Made by a program: the position numbers and the translations under genes
Shown: piece by piece, positions 13,518 through 22,214 of the stretch
How positions within the stretch are numbered: the stretch's first letter is position 1
Layout of the letters: the number at the start of each line of letters is the position of its first letter
Notes under the pieces: model-generated
Seen by the model: the letters and a program-made list of their open reading frames with translations, nothing else
Told to the model about the DNA's origin: nothing
Database searches by the model: none
NCBI GenBank assembly: GCA_015067315.1
Contig: SVMR01000020.1
Location: 1-36,241 of the forward strand
DNA: 36,241 bases
Reading direction: 5' to 3'
DNA from: Oscillospiraceae bacterium
GTDB lineage: Bacteria; Bacillota; Clostridia; Oscillospirales; Ruminococcaceae

Positions 13518-14600
13518 ATGAAATCAAACATCAGCGAAAATATAAAACTTTTCAGAAAAAGCAGAAATTTTACCCAGGAACAGCTTGCGGAAGCAATGGG
13601 CGTTTCCGTCGGCGCCGTTTCAAAATGGGAAAGCGGAGCTTCCGCGCCGGAACTTCCGCTTGTGCTCGAGCTTGCGGATTTTTTCGGAACCTCTGTGGAT
13701 TCCCTTCTCGGTTATAAAGTAAGAAATAATTCTGCGGCGGAAACGGCGGAAAGACTTCGTATAATGCGTTCGCAAAAAGATTATACCAACGCGTTTTCCG
13801 AGGTTGAAAAAGCGGTTCAGAAGTTCCCGAACAATTTTGATGTTGTTTATCAAAGCGGCGGACTTCTTTATTTCTTCGGTCTTGAAAAAAACGACAAAAA
13901 GGCCATACTCAAATCGAAAGAACTCCTTGAGCACGCTCTTACTCTTATCGACCAGCCCCATGCTCACAACATCGGAAAAAGCGATATCTACGATGACCTT
14001 TCCGGAATTTGTTTTCTTCTCGGCGAAGATGAAAAGGGTCTTGATATGCTCCGTGACCACAACGAAGGAGGAATTTTCAACGCCGAAATAGGCTATGAAC
14101 TTGCAACAAGCTTCGGACGGCATAAAGAAGCGATTCCCTATCTTTCCGATTCCCTTGTAAGAAATCTTACGGATTTATTCAAATGCGTAATCGGCTTTGC
14201 AAACGTTTATTCAAGCCGCGGTGAATTTGAAAAGGCTTTTGATGCTGTAAAAACCTGTTTTGAAGTCAATGAAATGTTCAGAATCCCAGGAACGGTTTCC
14301 TATCTTGACAAAGGCAGCATCGTTCTTCTTGTTGCCTGCGCTCAGATTTGCGAAAGCATGAATAACGAAAAAAGCACCAGAAAATATCTTCTTGAAGCAA
14401 AAAAGGTTGCTGAAAACTTTGATAAAAATCCGGACGATTCTGCGGCTAACGTAAAATTTTATGAAAAGGATCTTCCCGCTTCCGCCGCGGACGATTTTGG
14501 CGAAACGGCAATGGATACCATTGAAAACGTTGTAAAATGGGAGAAAGAAGGATATCCGAAAACCTATGAAATCTGGCAGGAGATAAAGAAAAATGGATAG
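13518..14600 (+). CDS. XRE-family regulator with TPR-like sensor domain
   Basis: A 360-residue cytoplasmic transcription factor. Residues 1-66 are a classic HTH_3 domain (SENIKLFRKSRNFTQEQLAEAMGVSVGAVSKWESG, split here only by description). The remaining 290 residues are helical and repeat-like, with A/G-small packing patterns typical of TPR arrays. Proteins with this build often sense a peptide or other small ligand. CGGAGATG precedes the ATG. The stop codon overlaps the ABC exporter start by 8 bases, so both are translated together. The most likely role is control of that exporter, and perhaps of the divergent MFS gene. Confidence 0.82.
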   Translation: MKSNISENIKLFRKSRNFTQEQLAEAMGVSVGAVSKWESGASAPELPLVLELADFFGTSVDSLLGYKVRNNSAAETAERLRIMRSQKDYTNAFSEVEKAVQKFPNNFDVVYQSGGLLYFFGLEKNDKKAILKSKELLEHALTLIDQPHAHNIGKSDIYDDLSGICFLLGEDEKGLDMLRDHNEGGIFNAEIGYELATSFGRHKEAIPYLSDSLVRNLTDLFKCVIGFANVYSSRGEFEKAFDAVKTCFEVNEMFRIPGTVSYLDKGSIVLLVACAQICESMNNEKSTRKYLLEAKKVAENFDKNPDDSAANVKFYEKDLPASAADDFGETAMDTIENVVKWEKEGYPKTYEIWQEIKKNG

Positions 14601-16311
14601 AAACAGCTTGCAAAGGCAATTTACTTTACAGTTTTGGAAAGGCAATAAAATCAGCTTTTCCATAGCAATGATCGGATATGTTCTCCAGGTTTTTGTGAAT
14701 CTTATGATATCCTGGCTTTTACAGCAATTTATTGACGCTTCCTCGGGAATAGATACCGGCTTTACTCTTTCCGAACTGATTTTGCTTTCCGTCGGAATGG
14801 TCGCTCTTCTTACATTCTGTGCGGCGCTTATTTATTTTTCAAAGCCGAAATTTATTTCAAAAGCAATGCGGCAATATAAAGATTTTGCTTTTTCCGAGCT
14901 TACCAAAAAAGGAATTTCCGCCTTTTCAAAAGAAAATACCGCAACCTATATTTCCGCTTTTTCCAACGACGCCGCTTCGATTGAGCAAAATTATCTTCTC
15001 AATATTTTTAATCTTGTGATGGATTCCCTGCTCTGCCTCGGCGCGGTAATCATGATGCTCTGGTACAGTCCCCTTCTTACTGCCGCGGCAATTCTTTTTG
15101 CGCTTCTTCCCGTTGCGGCTTCCCTTATTACAGGAAACAGAATTGCGAAAGCGGAAAAAGAAATCTCGAAAAAGAACGAAAGCTTTATGTCGGCTTTGCG
15201 CGACGGACTTTCCGGTTTTTCCGTTATAAAAAGTTTCAAGGCTGAAGCTTCCGCAATTAAACTCTTTATGGAAAGCAACAAAAACGTTGAGGAAACCAAA
15301 TGCCGCCGGAAAAAGCTCGGAACGGTTCTTCAGATGCTCGGAAGCGGAGCGGGACTTATATCCCAGTTCGGAATTTTTATTCTTTGCGCATATTTTGCGG
15401 CAAGTGGAAAAGACGGAATCACTCCCGGAGTTGTAATGATTTTCATGCAGCTCATGGGGCTTGTTACCGAACCTATCGGAACCGTTCCGGAAATGCTTGC
15501 AAACAGAAAATCCGCCGGGGCTCTTATTGAAAAAATGGCGGAGGCGATTTATTCCAACACCAGAGAGGAAGGTTCTTCCGTTCCCGCGGTGCTCAATGAC
15601 GGAATTGAAATTTCCGACCTTTGTTTTTCCTATAACGGAGAGGAAAACGCCCTTGAAAATATAAATTTCAGATTTGAAGCCGGAAAAAGCTATGCGATAG
15701 TAGGCGCTTCCGGAAGCGGAAAATCCACTCTTCTTAACCTTTTATCCGCCGGAAGCACCGGATATTCCGGAAAAATATTCTATGACAATACGGAACTCCG
15801 GGAAATAAGCAGCGATTCGCTTTATGATATTATCTCAATTATTCAGCAGAACGTTTTTATATTCAACAGCACGATCCGGAACAATATAACAATGTTCAGG
15901 GATTTTGACGACAAAGAAGTTGAAAAAGCCGTTTTTCTTTCCGGTCTTTCCGAACTTGTTTCGGAAAGGGGCGAAGATTTTTTTTGCGGAGAAAACGGAA
16001 GCGGACTTTCCGGCGGAGAGCGCCAGAGAATTTCCATCGCAAGAAGCCTTCTTAGAAAAACTCCGGTTCTGCTTGTTGATGAGGCAACGGCGGCGCTTGA
16101 TAAGGAAACATCTTTCCGGATTTTCGGTACGATTCTGTCCCTTGAAAATCTTACAAGAATCGTTGTCACCCATGACCTTGACGAAAATCTGCTCAGAAAA
16201 TACGATTCCGTGCTCGTTATGAAAAACGGAAAAATTTTTGAGCACGGAACATTCGATGAACTTATGGCAAAAAAGGAATATTTTTATTCTCTGTTTACGG
16301 TTTCTCAGTAA
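14593..16311 (+). CDS. ABC exporter, fused permease and ATPase
   Basis: A 572-residue half-transporter that would work as a dimer in the membrane. Residues about 15-300 hold the six-helix permease domain. The ATPase domain follows with Walker A GASGSGKST at about 371-379, the signature LSGGERQR at 472-479, Walker B VLLVDEATAALD at about 492-503, and the switch His in VVTHDL near 524. All key residues are present. Export of a peptide, lipid or drug is the normal function, with substrate unknown. It overlaps the upstream XRE-TPR regulator by 8 bases. No substrate peptide gene was found next to it. Confidence 0.9.
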   Translation: MDRNSLQRQFTLQFWKGNKISFSIAMIGYVLQVFVNLMISWLLQQFIDASSGIDTGFTLSELILLSVGMVALLTFCAALIYFSKPKFISKAMRQYKDFAFSELTKKGISAFSKENTATYISAFSNDAASIEQNYLLNIFNLVMDSLLCLGAVIMMLWYSPLLTAAAILFALLPVAASLITGNRIAKAEKEISKKNESFMSALRDGLSGFSVIKSFKAEASAIKLFMESNKNVEETKCRRKKLGTVLQMLGSGAGLISQFGIFILCAYFAASGKDGITPGVVMIFMQLMGLVTEPIGTVPEMLANRKSAGALIEKMAEAIYSNTREEGSSVPAVLNDGIEISDLCFSYNGEENALENINFRFEAGKSYAIVGASGSGKSTLLNLLSAGSTGYSGKIFYDNTELREISSDSLYDIISIIQQNVFIFNSTIRNNITMFRDFDDKEVEKAVFLSGLSELVSERGEDFFCGENGSGLSGGERQRISIARSLLRKTPVLLVDEATAALDKETSFRIFGTILSLENLTRIVVTHDLDENLLRKYDSVLVMKNGKIFEHGTFDELMAKKEYFYSLFTVSQ

Positions 16312-16312
16312 A

Positions 16313-16337
16313 AAAGCGGCCTTCCGGCCGCTTTTTT
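16313..16337. terminator. Bidirectional terminator
   Basis: AAAAGCGGCC-TTCC-GGCCGCTTTTTTT forms a 9-10-pair stem between the ABC gene and the convergent unknown gene. Confidence 0.9.
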
Positions 16338-17198
16338 TCAGTTGTTTTTATAAGCTTCATCAACGGATATCATTATTATTTCGTTGAGTTTTGATATCAC
16401 AAATTTCTGTGCTTCTTCGCTGTAATAATTCTTGCTGTATTCCCGGTAATATTTGTTGATTTCCCAAAAATTTTCGATTCCGGTTTTAATTCCTTTTTCG
16501 GTCGGAACACGGTTTAGGCTTTTTGTTTTTTCGTCATAGGAAAGCCTTAAATATTCGTTTTCGAGAAGATATTTTGTAATCTGGACCGGGGTTATTTTTT
16601 CTTTTCCCGCGGCATCGTTTATTCTTTTTGCAAGAAGCTTCACTCCGACAGGGTCTTTCGTCACTTCAATTCTTTCGGTTTCCTCCGGTTTAAAACCGCT
16701 TCTTCTGATCTTTTTTGCAACCGCATATTCCGTATCGACGATATCCGAAAGCTTTTTTGCGGAAAGAAGTTTTTCAAGGCTTGTGAAAGCTTTTGCATAA
16801 ATTCCGCCGCATTCGCGGATTATCGGAATTTCAAGCCTCTTCCATTCCTCCACCTCAAAGCGGTAATAATCCATTCCGTAGTTTACGGAAGGAATATTTT
16901 CAATCTCTTCCCTTTTGATTATTTCCGCGCCGCAGATTTTTCCGTAAAAACGGATGCAGCCGTCCTCATCGCCGAAAGTTCCCGCAGGAAGATAAAGCGC
17001 AATGTATTCAACCGGAAGCATGTTCTTCGGAACAACCGCCGCCGGAATATGATAGAATTTTTCGGAATAATTGACTTCAAACTGCTTCTGGCTTTTTACC
17101 GTTCCGATAAGCACCTCGTGTTCCAAATTTTCACCCGCTTTTAATTTCCTCAACTTAAAGATATTCTTTTTAAGCTTTTTAGTCAAGAAAAAACGCAT
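16338..17198 (-). CDS. Unrecognised protein, about 286 residues
   Basis: I do not recognise this family. The N-terminal half (after a Lys-rich stretch) has a pattern of aromatic motifs: FYHIPAAVVPKN, EYIALYLPAGTFGDEDG, RFYGKI and DYYRFEVEEW. The C-terminal part has a helical ITPVQITKYLLENEYL segment that looks like a winged-helix or recognition helix, then EKGIKTGI. It is soluble, with no signal or membrane segment. A nucleic-acid-related role is a guess only. The start is uncertain: ATG at 17198 is taken, but TTG at 17219 or a start after the Lys-rich stretch is possible, and no clear ribosome site decides it. Codon use is host-like. Confidence 0.7.
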   Translation of the reverse strand: MRFFLTKKLKKNIFKLRKLKAGENLEHEVLIGTVKSQKQFEVNYSEKFYHIPAAVVPKNMLPVEYIALYLPAGTFGDEDGCIRFYGKICGAEIIKREEIENIPSVNYGMDYYRFEVEEWKRLEIPIIRECGGIYAKAFTSLEKLLSAKKLSDIVDTEYAVAKKIRRSGFKPEETERIEVTKDPVGVKLLAKRINDAAGKEKITPVQITKYLLENEYLRLSYDEKTKSLNRVPTEKGIKTGIENFWEINKYYREYSKNYYSEEAQKFVISKLNEIIMISVDEAYKNN

Positions 17199-17224
17199 AT
17201 TTTTTACAAAAATCCCCAAAGCTA

Positions 17225-17253
17225 TTGATATTTTTTCATCCTGGGTTTAAAAT
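17225..17253 (+). promoter_or_regulatory. Promoter of xpt
   Basis: TTGATA at 17225-17230 and TAAAAT at 17248-17253, spacer 17. The leader that follows is only about 40 bases and has no purine riboswitch. Confidence 0.75.
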
Positions 17254-17300
17254 AAAATTCAATCTTTTCCGATAACCAAAAAAACGGGGGTAATTTTCCT

Positions 17301-17882
17301 ATGAAAATTCTTGAAGACAGAATCATAAAAGACGGAATCGTCCGCGCAGGCAACGTTCTTAAAGTTGATTGCTTTCTGAACCATCAGATGGATATCTCCC
17401 TTTTCCAGGAGATGGCCGCCGAATGGAAAAAACGTTTTGCGGATAAAAAAATCAATAAAATTCTTACAATCGAAGCCTCCGGAATTGCAATCGCGGCGAT
17501 TGCCGCAACCGCTTTTGATAACTGCCCGGTTGTTTTTGCAAAAAAGACCGAAAGCCTTAACGTTGACGGCGCCGTTTTCAATTCAAAAGTCACCTCGTTT
17601 ACAAAAAAACGCACCTATGACGTTTTTGTAAGCCAAAAATATCTCGGTCCCGATGACCATATCCTTATAATCGACGACTTTCTTGCGGTAGGAAGCGCCC
17701 TTAACGGACTTATCGATATTGTAAACCAATCCGGAGCAACCGTTGAAGGACTTGGAATTGCCATTGAAAAAGGTTTCCAGGGCGGCGGGGATTCCCTCCG
17801 CAAAAAAGGATATCAGCTTGAATCCCTTGCGGTCATCGAAAAACTCGACGCCGAAAACAACGTAATAGAATTCCGCAGATAA
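17301..17882 (+). CDS. xpt: Xanthine phosphoribosyltransferase
   Basis: A 193-residue type I phosphoribosyltransferase that joins xanthine and PRPP to give XMP in purine salvage. The family marks are the start KILEDRIIKDG, TIEASGIAIA, VVFAKKTES and the PRPP-binding loop LIIDDFLAVGSAL (about 122-134). The length equals typical Xpt. GGGGGT precedes the ATG. In many Firmicutes this gene has a guanine riboswitch; here the distance between promoter and start leaves no room for one. No pbuX permease follows, only a terminator. Confidence 0.94.
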   Translation: MKILEDRIIKDGIVRAGNVLKVDCFLNHQMDISLFQEMAAEWKKRFADKKINKILTIEASGIAIAAIAATAFDNCPVVFAKKTESLNVDGAVFNSKVTSFTKKRTYDVFVSQKYLGPDDHILIIDDFLAVGSALNGLIDIVNQSGATVEGLGIAIEKGFQGGGDSLRKKGYQLESLAVIEKLDAENNVIEFRR

Positions 17883-17888
17883 TTTTTT

Positions 17889-17925
17889 CGGATGCGTTTT
17901 ATTTTTAAGCGCATCCGCTTTTTTT
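17889..17925 (+). terminator. Terminator of xpt
   Basis: CGGATGCG and CGCATCCG pair around a 13-base loop, followed by CTTTTTTT. Confidence 0.85.
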
Positions 17926-18031
17926 GCACATTTTTTCATCACTTTTCTTTTTTTCGTGTTTGATTCAGCGTTCCTTTTTTTGCATTTTTATCCGAAATCC
18001 GCTTTAAAATAATAACAATTTGTGAATTTGC

Positions 18032-18060
18032 TTGAAATTACCTTTGTTTTATTGTATAAT
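18032..18060 (+). promoter_or_regulatory. Promoter of the M23 peptidase gene
   Basis: TTGAAA at 18032-18037, 17 bases, perfect TATAAT at 18055-18060. The gene starts about 40 bases later. Confidence 0.8.
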
Positions 18061-18099
18061 ATGCTGTGTATTTTTATAAAAAAGTGAGGTGCATACTTA

Positions 18100-19830
18100 T
18101 TGTCTGTTAAACCTGCCGAAAACGAAAAGGCAAGTTTTGATTCAACTCTTGAGTATCTGTATCTCCGTATTTATGAGCTTTTATATTTAACGGGAATTCG
18201 TTTTCTCCGCCAGATTCGCGGCGTTTATCATTTTGCCGTAAATCAGATTATATATATCAAAAACAGCGTTAAGGATTGGCTCTTCCGCACCGGAAGGCGT
18301 TTTTACAGTTCTTTAAGAAATGTTTTAAGCGGAAAATATCATGCGTTCCTTTCTTACAGCAACAAGGCGGCAGATGCCTTTGAGGTTCTTCGCAGCAGCA
18401 GGGAAAAAAGTTCCGAAGAAAAAATTTCGGCTCTTAAAAATCTTTTCTGGTGCTGGGGAATCCTTGTCTGGAAAATCTTCTGCACAATTTTCAACTATGC
18501 CGCGCCGGTTTGCGCCGCAATTCTTCTTGTTGTAACTTTCCAATATTTCAGCACTCTTGAATACGGACTTTCCTTTGAATCCAACGGAAAAAATCTTGCT
18601 TATATAACCGACGAAAGCGTTTATAACAAAGCGGAACAGATTATCCGAAGCAGAACTTCCGCGGAAATGACCGATATCGGAAACATTGCTCCGCAGTTTT
18701 CAATTGTTCCGGTAAGCAGCCTTGAACTTACCGAAGCGGAAGATCTTGCAAACATAATCCTTAAAAACTCCGGTCAGAGCGTTTATGAAGGATACGGACT
18801 TTATATCGACGGCGAATTTGTCGGTTCCACCGACGAATCCGACAACCTTCTTGCAATTCTTGACGAATACCGCGAACAGTTCCGTGAAGAGGGCGATACG
18901 GAATCAAAACTCCAGTTCAAACAGAACGTTGCTCTTGTTGACGGCGTTTATCCCACTTCTTCGATCAAGGCAACTTCCGAATTCAGACTTCTTATCAACA
19001 GCGAAATTGAAGGCGAAAAATATCACGTTGTTGCCGCGGGCGAATCCCCTTCCCTTATCGCTTCGATGTATGATCTTTATTATCAGGAACTTGTTGCGAT
19101 GAACCCTTCCCTTTCCGAAAACGCAACCGTAAGGGTCGGCGACGAACTTGTTGTTTCAAAATCCGTTTCTTACCTCAACGTAACAAGCACCCGAAGAGAA
19201 GTTTATACCGAGGAAACCCCTTTCCCGACCAACTATACCAAAAACGACAACTATTACACAACCTATTCAAAAGTCACAAAAGCCGGCGTTAAGGGCGAAC
19301 AGCTTGTCACCGCGCTTGTCACCTATGAAGACGGCGTTGCCGTTTCCCGCCAGGTTCTTGCAACGGAAGTTACAAAAGAACCCGTTGCCCGCGAAATGGT
19401 TGTCGGAACAAAGAACCCGGTTTATTCCGTAGGCAATGCCGCCGGAACAAGCAAGGGATTCATCTGGCCCACCAACAAAGCCGGCGCCTATGTAAGCTGC
19501 GGATTTATGGGATATAAGGGTCACACCGGAATGGATATCACCGGTACCGGACACGGTTCCAATATCTATGCTTCCGCCGCAGGTACTGTTGTTAAAGTTG
19601 TCAACAGCACCAGAGGTTACGGAAAATACATAATCATTAACCACGGCGACGGAATCCAGACCCTTTATGCTCATTGCAGCAAGCTTTATGTAAAACAGGG
19701 TCAGTACGTAAACCAGGGCGACGTTATCGCCGCAATGGGTTCCACCGGCAACTCCACCGGAACCCACCTTCATTTTGAAATCCGAATCAACGGCCAGTAT
19801 GTTAACCCGGCAAAATATATTTCAAAATGA
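18100..19830 (+). CDS. Membrane-anchored LysM-G5-M23 peptidoglycan endopeptidase
   Basis: A 576-residue protein with a long cytoplasmic N terminus (about 1-125), one membrane segment at about 130-155, and a large outside part. The outside part has a LysM at about 307-350 that would bind glycan, a G5 domain at about 360-437, and a C-terminal peptidase M23 (about 455-573). The zinc site is complete: His475 and Asp479 in GHTGMD, His558 in HLHFE; His525 in YAHCSK is the other conserved catalytic His. It would cleave peptide cross-links in the wall. The start is TTG with GTGAGGTG about 8 bases upstream. No FtsEX-type activator is visible. The long cytoplasmic head, 125 residues, is unusual for such proteins. 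Confidence 0.9.
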   Translation: MSVKPAENEKASFDSTLEYLYLRIYELLYLTGIRFLRQIRGVYHFAVNQIIYIKNSVKDWLFRTGRRFYSSLRNVLSGKYHAFLSYSNKAADAFEVLRSSREKSSEEKISALKNLFWCWGILVWKIFCTIFNYAAPVCAAILLVVTFQYFSTLEYGLSFESNGKNLAYITDESVYNKAEQIIRSRTSAEMTDIGNIAPQFSIVPVSSLELTEAEDLANIILKNSGQSVYEGYGLYIDGEFVGSTDESDNLLAILDEYREQFREEGDTESKLQFKQNVALVDGVYPTSSIKATSEFRLLINSEIEGEKYHVVAAGESPSLIASMYDLYYQELVAMNPSLSENATVRVGDELVVSKSVSYLNVTSTRREVYTEETPFPTNYTKNDNYYTTYSKVTKAGVKGEQLVTALVTYEDGVAVSRQVLATEVTKEPVAREMVVGTKNPVYSVGNAAGTSKGFIWPTNKAGAYVSCGFMGYKGHTGMDITGTGHGSNIYASAAGTVVKVVNSTRGYGKYIIINHGDGIQTLYAHCSKLYVKQGQYVNQGDVIAAMGSTGNSTGTHLHFEIRINGQYVNPAKYISK

Positions 19831-19849
19831 TAATCATCAGTAACAGAAA

Positions 19850-19884
19850 CACCCGTGCTCAGATTTGAGCACGGGTGCTTTTTT
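19850..19884 (+). terminator. Terminator of the M23 gene
   Basis: A perfect 12-pair stem (19850-19861 and 19866-19877) with a GATT loop, then a T-run. Confidence 0.92.
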
Positions 19885-19966
19885 ATAAAAAATCATCTAA
19901 AAAAACCGGCGTTTGCATATATTATATATAAATATCTTATTACATAAAGATAATTATTCTTAAGTA

Positions 19967-19995
19967 TTGAAAATTTTCCCGTTTCATGGTATTAT
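19967..19995 (+). promoter_or_regulatory. Promoter of the murA cluster
   Basis: TTGAAA at 19967-19972, 17 bases, TATTAT at 19990-19995. The sequence before it (19885-19966) is very AT-rich, which could serve as an UP element. Confidence 0.72.
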
Positions 19996-20061
19996 AATTA
20001 TAACTGTAACCATCTTAATTTTTAAGTTACGATAAATAATAATTTTTAAGGGGATAGAACA

Positions 20062-21351
20062 TTGGATAAATTTGTAATAAAAGGCGGCACCCCTCTTCGC
20101 GGAGAGGTCCAGGTAAGCGGCGCAAAGAATGCCGCTGTTGCAATAATTCCCGCAACAATCCTTGCAGGCGGTCCCTGCCTTCTTGAAAACATCCCTGACA
20201 TCAGCGATGTTTATACCCTTTATGATATGCTTTCTCTTATGGGAGCAACAGTCCGCGTTGTAAGCAGAACTTCCGTTTTCATCGATACAAGCAACATCAC
20301 TTCCCATAAAGTTCCCGAGGATCTTGCAAGACAGCTCCGCGCTTCATATTATTTCCTCGGCGCGCTTCTCGGAAGATGCAGCGAAGCAAACGTTCCGCTT
20401 CCCGGCGGATGCGATTTCGGCGTACGCCCCATTGACCAGCATATCAAAGGTTTTGAAGCTCTTGGCGCAAACGTAAATATCGGACACGGTTCCGTTTCCA
20501 TAAGCACCGAAGGACTTCTCGGAAGCCATATTTATTTCGACGTTGTTTCCGTCGGCGCAACCATCAACGTAATGCTTGCCGCAGTTAAGGCAAAAGGTCT
20601 TACCGTTCTTGAAAACGTTGCAAAAGAACCCCATATCGTTGACCTTGCAAACTTCCTCAACTCCCTCGGTGCGGATATCCGCGGCGCAGGCACCGACGTT
20701 ATCAAAATCCACGGCGTTGAAAAACTCCACGGCGCGAACTATTCCATCATTCCCGACCAGATCGAAGCCGGAACATATATGGTGGCCGCCGCCGCAACCA
20801 AAGGAAACGTACTTATCAGAAACGTTATTCCGAAGCACCTTGAAGCAATTACCGAAAAACTTGTCAAAACCGGCGCATCCGTAATCGAATATGACGATGC
20901 TGTCCGCGTTTCCGGCGAAGTTGACCATTTCGAGCATGTAAACGTAAAAACCATGCCTTATCCCGGCTTCCCCACCGATATGCAGCCCCAAATGACAACT
21001 CTTCTTGCCCTTGCGGAAGGAACCAGCATTGTTACTGAAGGCGTCTGGGATAACCGTTTCAAATATATTTCCGAACTTTGCAGAATGGGCGCTTCCATTT
21101 CCGTTGACGGAAAAGTTGCGGTTGTCCAGGGCGTTGAAGGTCTTTCCGGTGCATGTGTCCGGGCGGCTGATCTCCGTGCGGGAGCTGCAATGGTAATTGC
21201 GGGTCTTGCCGCAAGCGGCACCACCGAAATTGAAGAAATTCACCATATCGAACGCGGATATACCAATCTTGTTGACAAACTCCGCGGTCTTGGCGCGAAT
21301 ATCAGCAGAGTTTCCGTTCCGGAAGGTTCTTCCGTTTATTCTGTTGTTTAA
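20062..21351 (+). CDS. murA: UDP-N-acetylglucosamine 1-carboxyvinyltransferase
   Basis: A 429-residue EPSP-synthase-fold enzyme that transfers enolpyruvate from PEP to UDP-GlcNAc, the first committed step of peptidoglycan synthesis. It shows GAKNAAVAIIPATIL at about 20-34, the UDP-GlcNAc region, and PGGCDFGVRPIDQH with the catalytic Cys117, so it should be fosfomycin-sensitive in principle. RAADLRAGAAMVIAGLAA near 371-389 is the second conserved block. The length is standard. The start is TTG with AAGGGGA 11-12 bases upstream. It leads a plus-strand cluster; whether this is the only murA in the genome cannot be seen here. Confidence 0.95.
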   Translation: MDKFVIKGGTPLRGEVQVSGAKNAAVAIIPATILAGGPCLLENIPDISDVYTLYDMLSLMGATVRVVSRTSVFIDTSNITSHKVPEDLARQLRASYYFLGALLGRCSEANVPLPGGCDFGVRPIDQHIKGFEALGANVNIGHGSVSISTEGLLGSHIYFDVVSVGATINVMLAAVKAKGLTVLENVAKEPHIVDLANFLNSLGADIRGAGTDVIKIHGVEKLHGANYSIIPDQIEAGTYMVAAAATKGNVLIRNVIPKHLEAITEKLVKTGASVIEYDDAVRVSGEVDHFEHVNVKTMPYPGFPTDMQPQMTTLLALAEGTSIVTEGVWDNRFKYISELCRMGASISVDGKVAVVQGVEGLSGACVRAADLRAGAAMVIAGLAASGTTEIEEIHHIERGYTNLVDKLRGLGANISRVSVPEGSSVYSVV

Positions 21352-21364
21352 GAAAATTTCAAAA

Positions 21365-21394
21365 GGCGGAGCGGTTTCCGCTCCGCTTTATTAA
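21365..21394 (+). terminator. Weak terminator or attenuator after murA
   Basis: GCGGAGCG and CGCTCCGC pair around a five-base loop, followed by a broken T-run (TTTATTAAATTT). It lies in the 62 bases between murA and the MBL gene, so it may reduce rather than stop transcription. Confidence 0.55.
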
Positions 21395-21413
21395 ATTTAC
21401 GGAGGCTTATTTT

Positions 21414-22205
21414 TTGGCAAAATTTTTTACCATAGCCAGCGGCAGTTCCGGCAATTCCAGCTTTGTCGGTTCTTCCGGCGAAGGAATTCTTGTTGATTTC
21501 GGAATAAGCTGCCGCGGGGTCACAACGGCGCTTAAAAACCGAGGAATCGAACCGGGTTCCCTTTCCGGAATCCTTATAACCCACGAACACATCGACCACG
21601 TCCGCGGACTTGCGGTTTTTCTTAATAAATATGATATTCCGCTTTACGCTTCGCCTGCTGTTTTAAAGTTTCTTCTTTCAAACGGACTTGTTCCCGAAAA
21701 AGCATCGCTGAACGAAATTGACGAACAGGGACAGCTTATCGGAAAAATGCTTGTGAAACCTTTCAGAACTTCCCATGACAGCGTCGGAAGTTTGGGTTAC
21801 AGCATAATCACTCCCGACGAGCACAGGATAACGGTTTGCACCGACACCGGTTACATAACCGAAGAAGCGAAAGAACAGCTTTTTAAAAGCGAGGTTGTTC
21901 TTATTGAAGCCAACTATGATAACGGAATGCTTGATTTCGGACCGTATCCGTATCATCTTAAAAGGCGTATAAAAGGATCCCAGGGTCATCTTTCAAACGC
22001 CGACTGCGCCGCTTTTCTTCCGGAGCTTATAAAAAGCGGCACAACACATATCGTTCTCGGGCATTTAAGCAAGGAAAACAACACCCCCGACGTTGCTTTG
22101 CAAACCTGCGTTTCCGAACTCTCTCTTGCGGGTCTTAAAAAGGACAGGGACTACGTTATTTTTGCGGCGCCGAGAAGCGAGCTTTCTGAAAATATTTTGC
22201 TTTAA
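21414..22205 (+). CDS. YycJ/WalJ-like MBL-fold metallohydrolase
   Basis: A 263-residue metallo-beta-lactamase-fold hydrolase. The opening SGSSGNSSFV and the metal motif HEHIDH (His57, His59, Asp61, His62) place it in the YycJ group, which in Bacillus lies with walRK and has been linked to cell-wall stress and DNA repair. Further ligands are the His in FRTSHDS and Asp in CTDTGY. Here it sits between murA and rlmH; rlmH is a usual neighbour of yycJ in Firmicutes. The start is TTG with GGAGG 9-10 bases upstream. Reaction and substrate are not known from sequence. Confidence 0.87.
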   Translation: MAKFFTIASGSSGNSSFVGSSGEGILVDFGISCRGVTTALKNRGIEPGSLSGILITHEHIDHVRGLAVFLNKYDIPLYASPAVLKFLLSNGLVPEKASLNEIDEQGQLIGKMLVKPFRTSHDSVGSLGYSIITPDEHRITVCTDTGYITEEAKEQLFKSEVVLIEANYDNGMLDFGPYPYHLKRRIKGSQGHLSNADCAAFLPELIKSGTTHIVLGHLSKENNTPDVALQTCVSELSLAGLKKDRDYVIFAAPRSELSENILL

Positions 22206-22214
22206 GGAGGAAAA

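Noticed and set aside
17254-17300. Guanine riboswitch before xpt
   Set aside because: The leader is about 40 bases, too short for the aptamer, and its conserved loops are absent.
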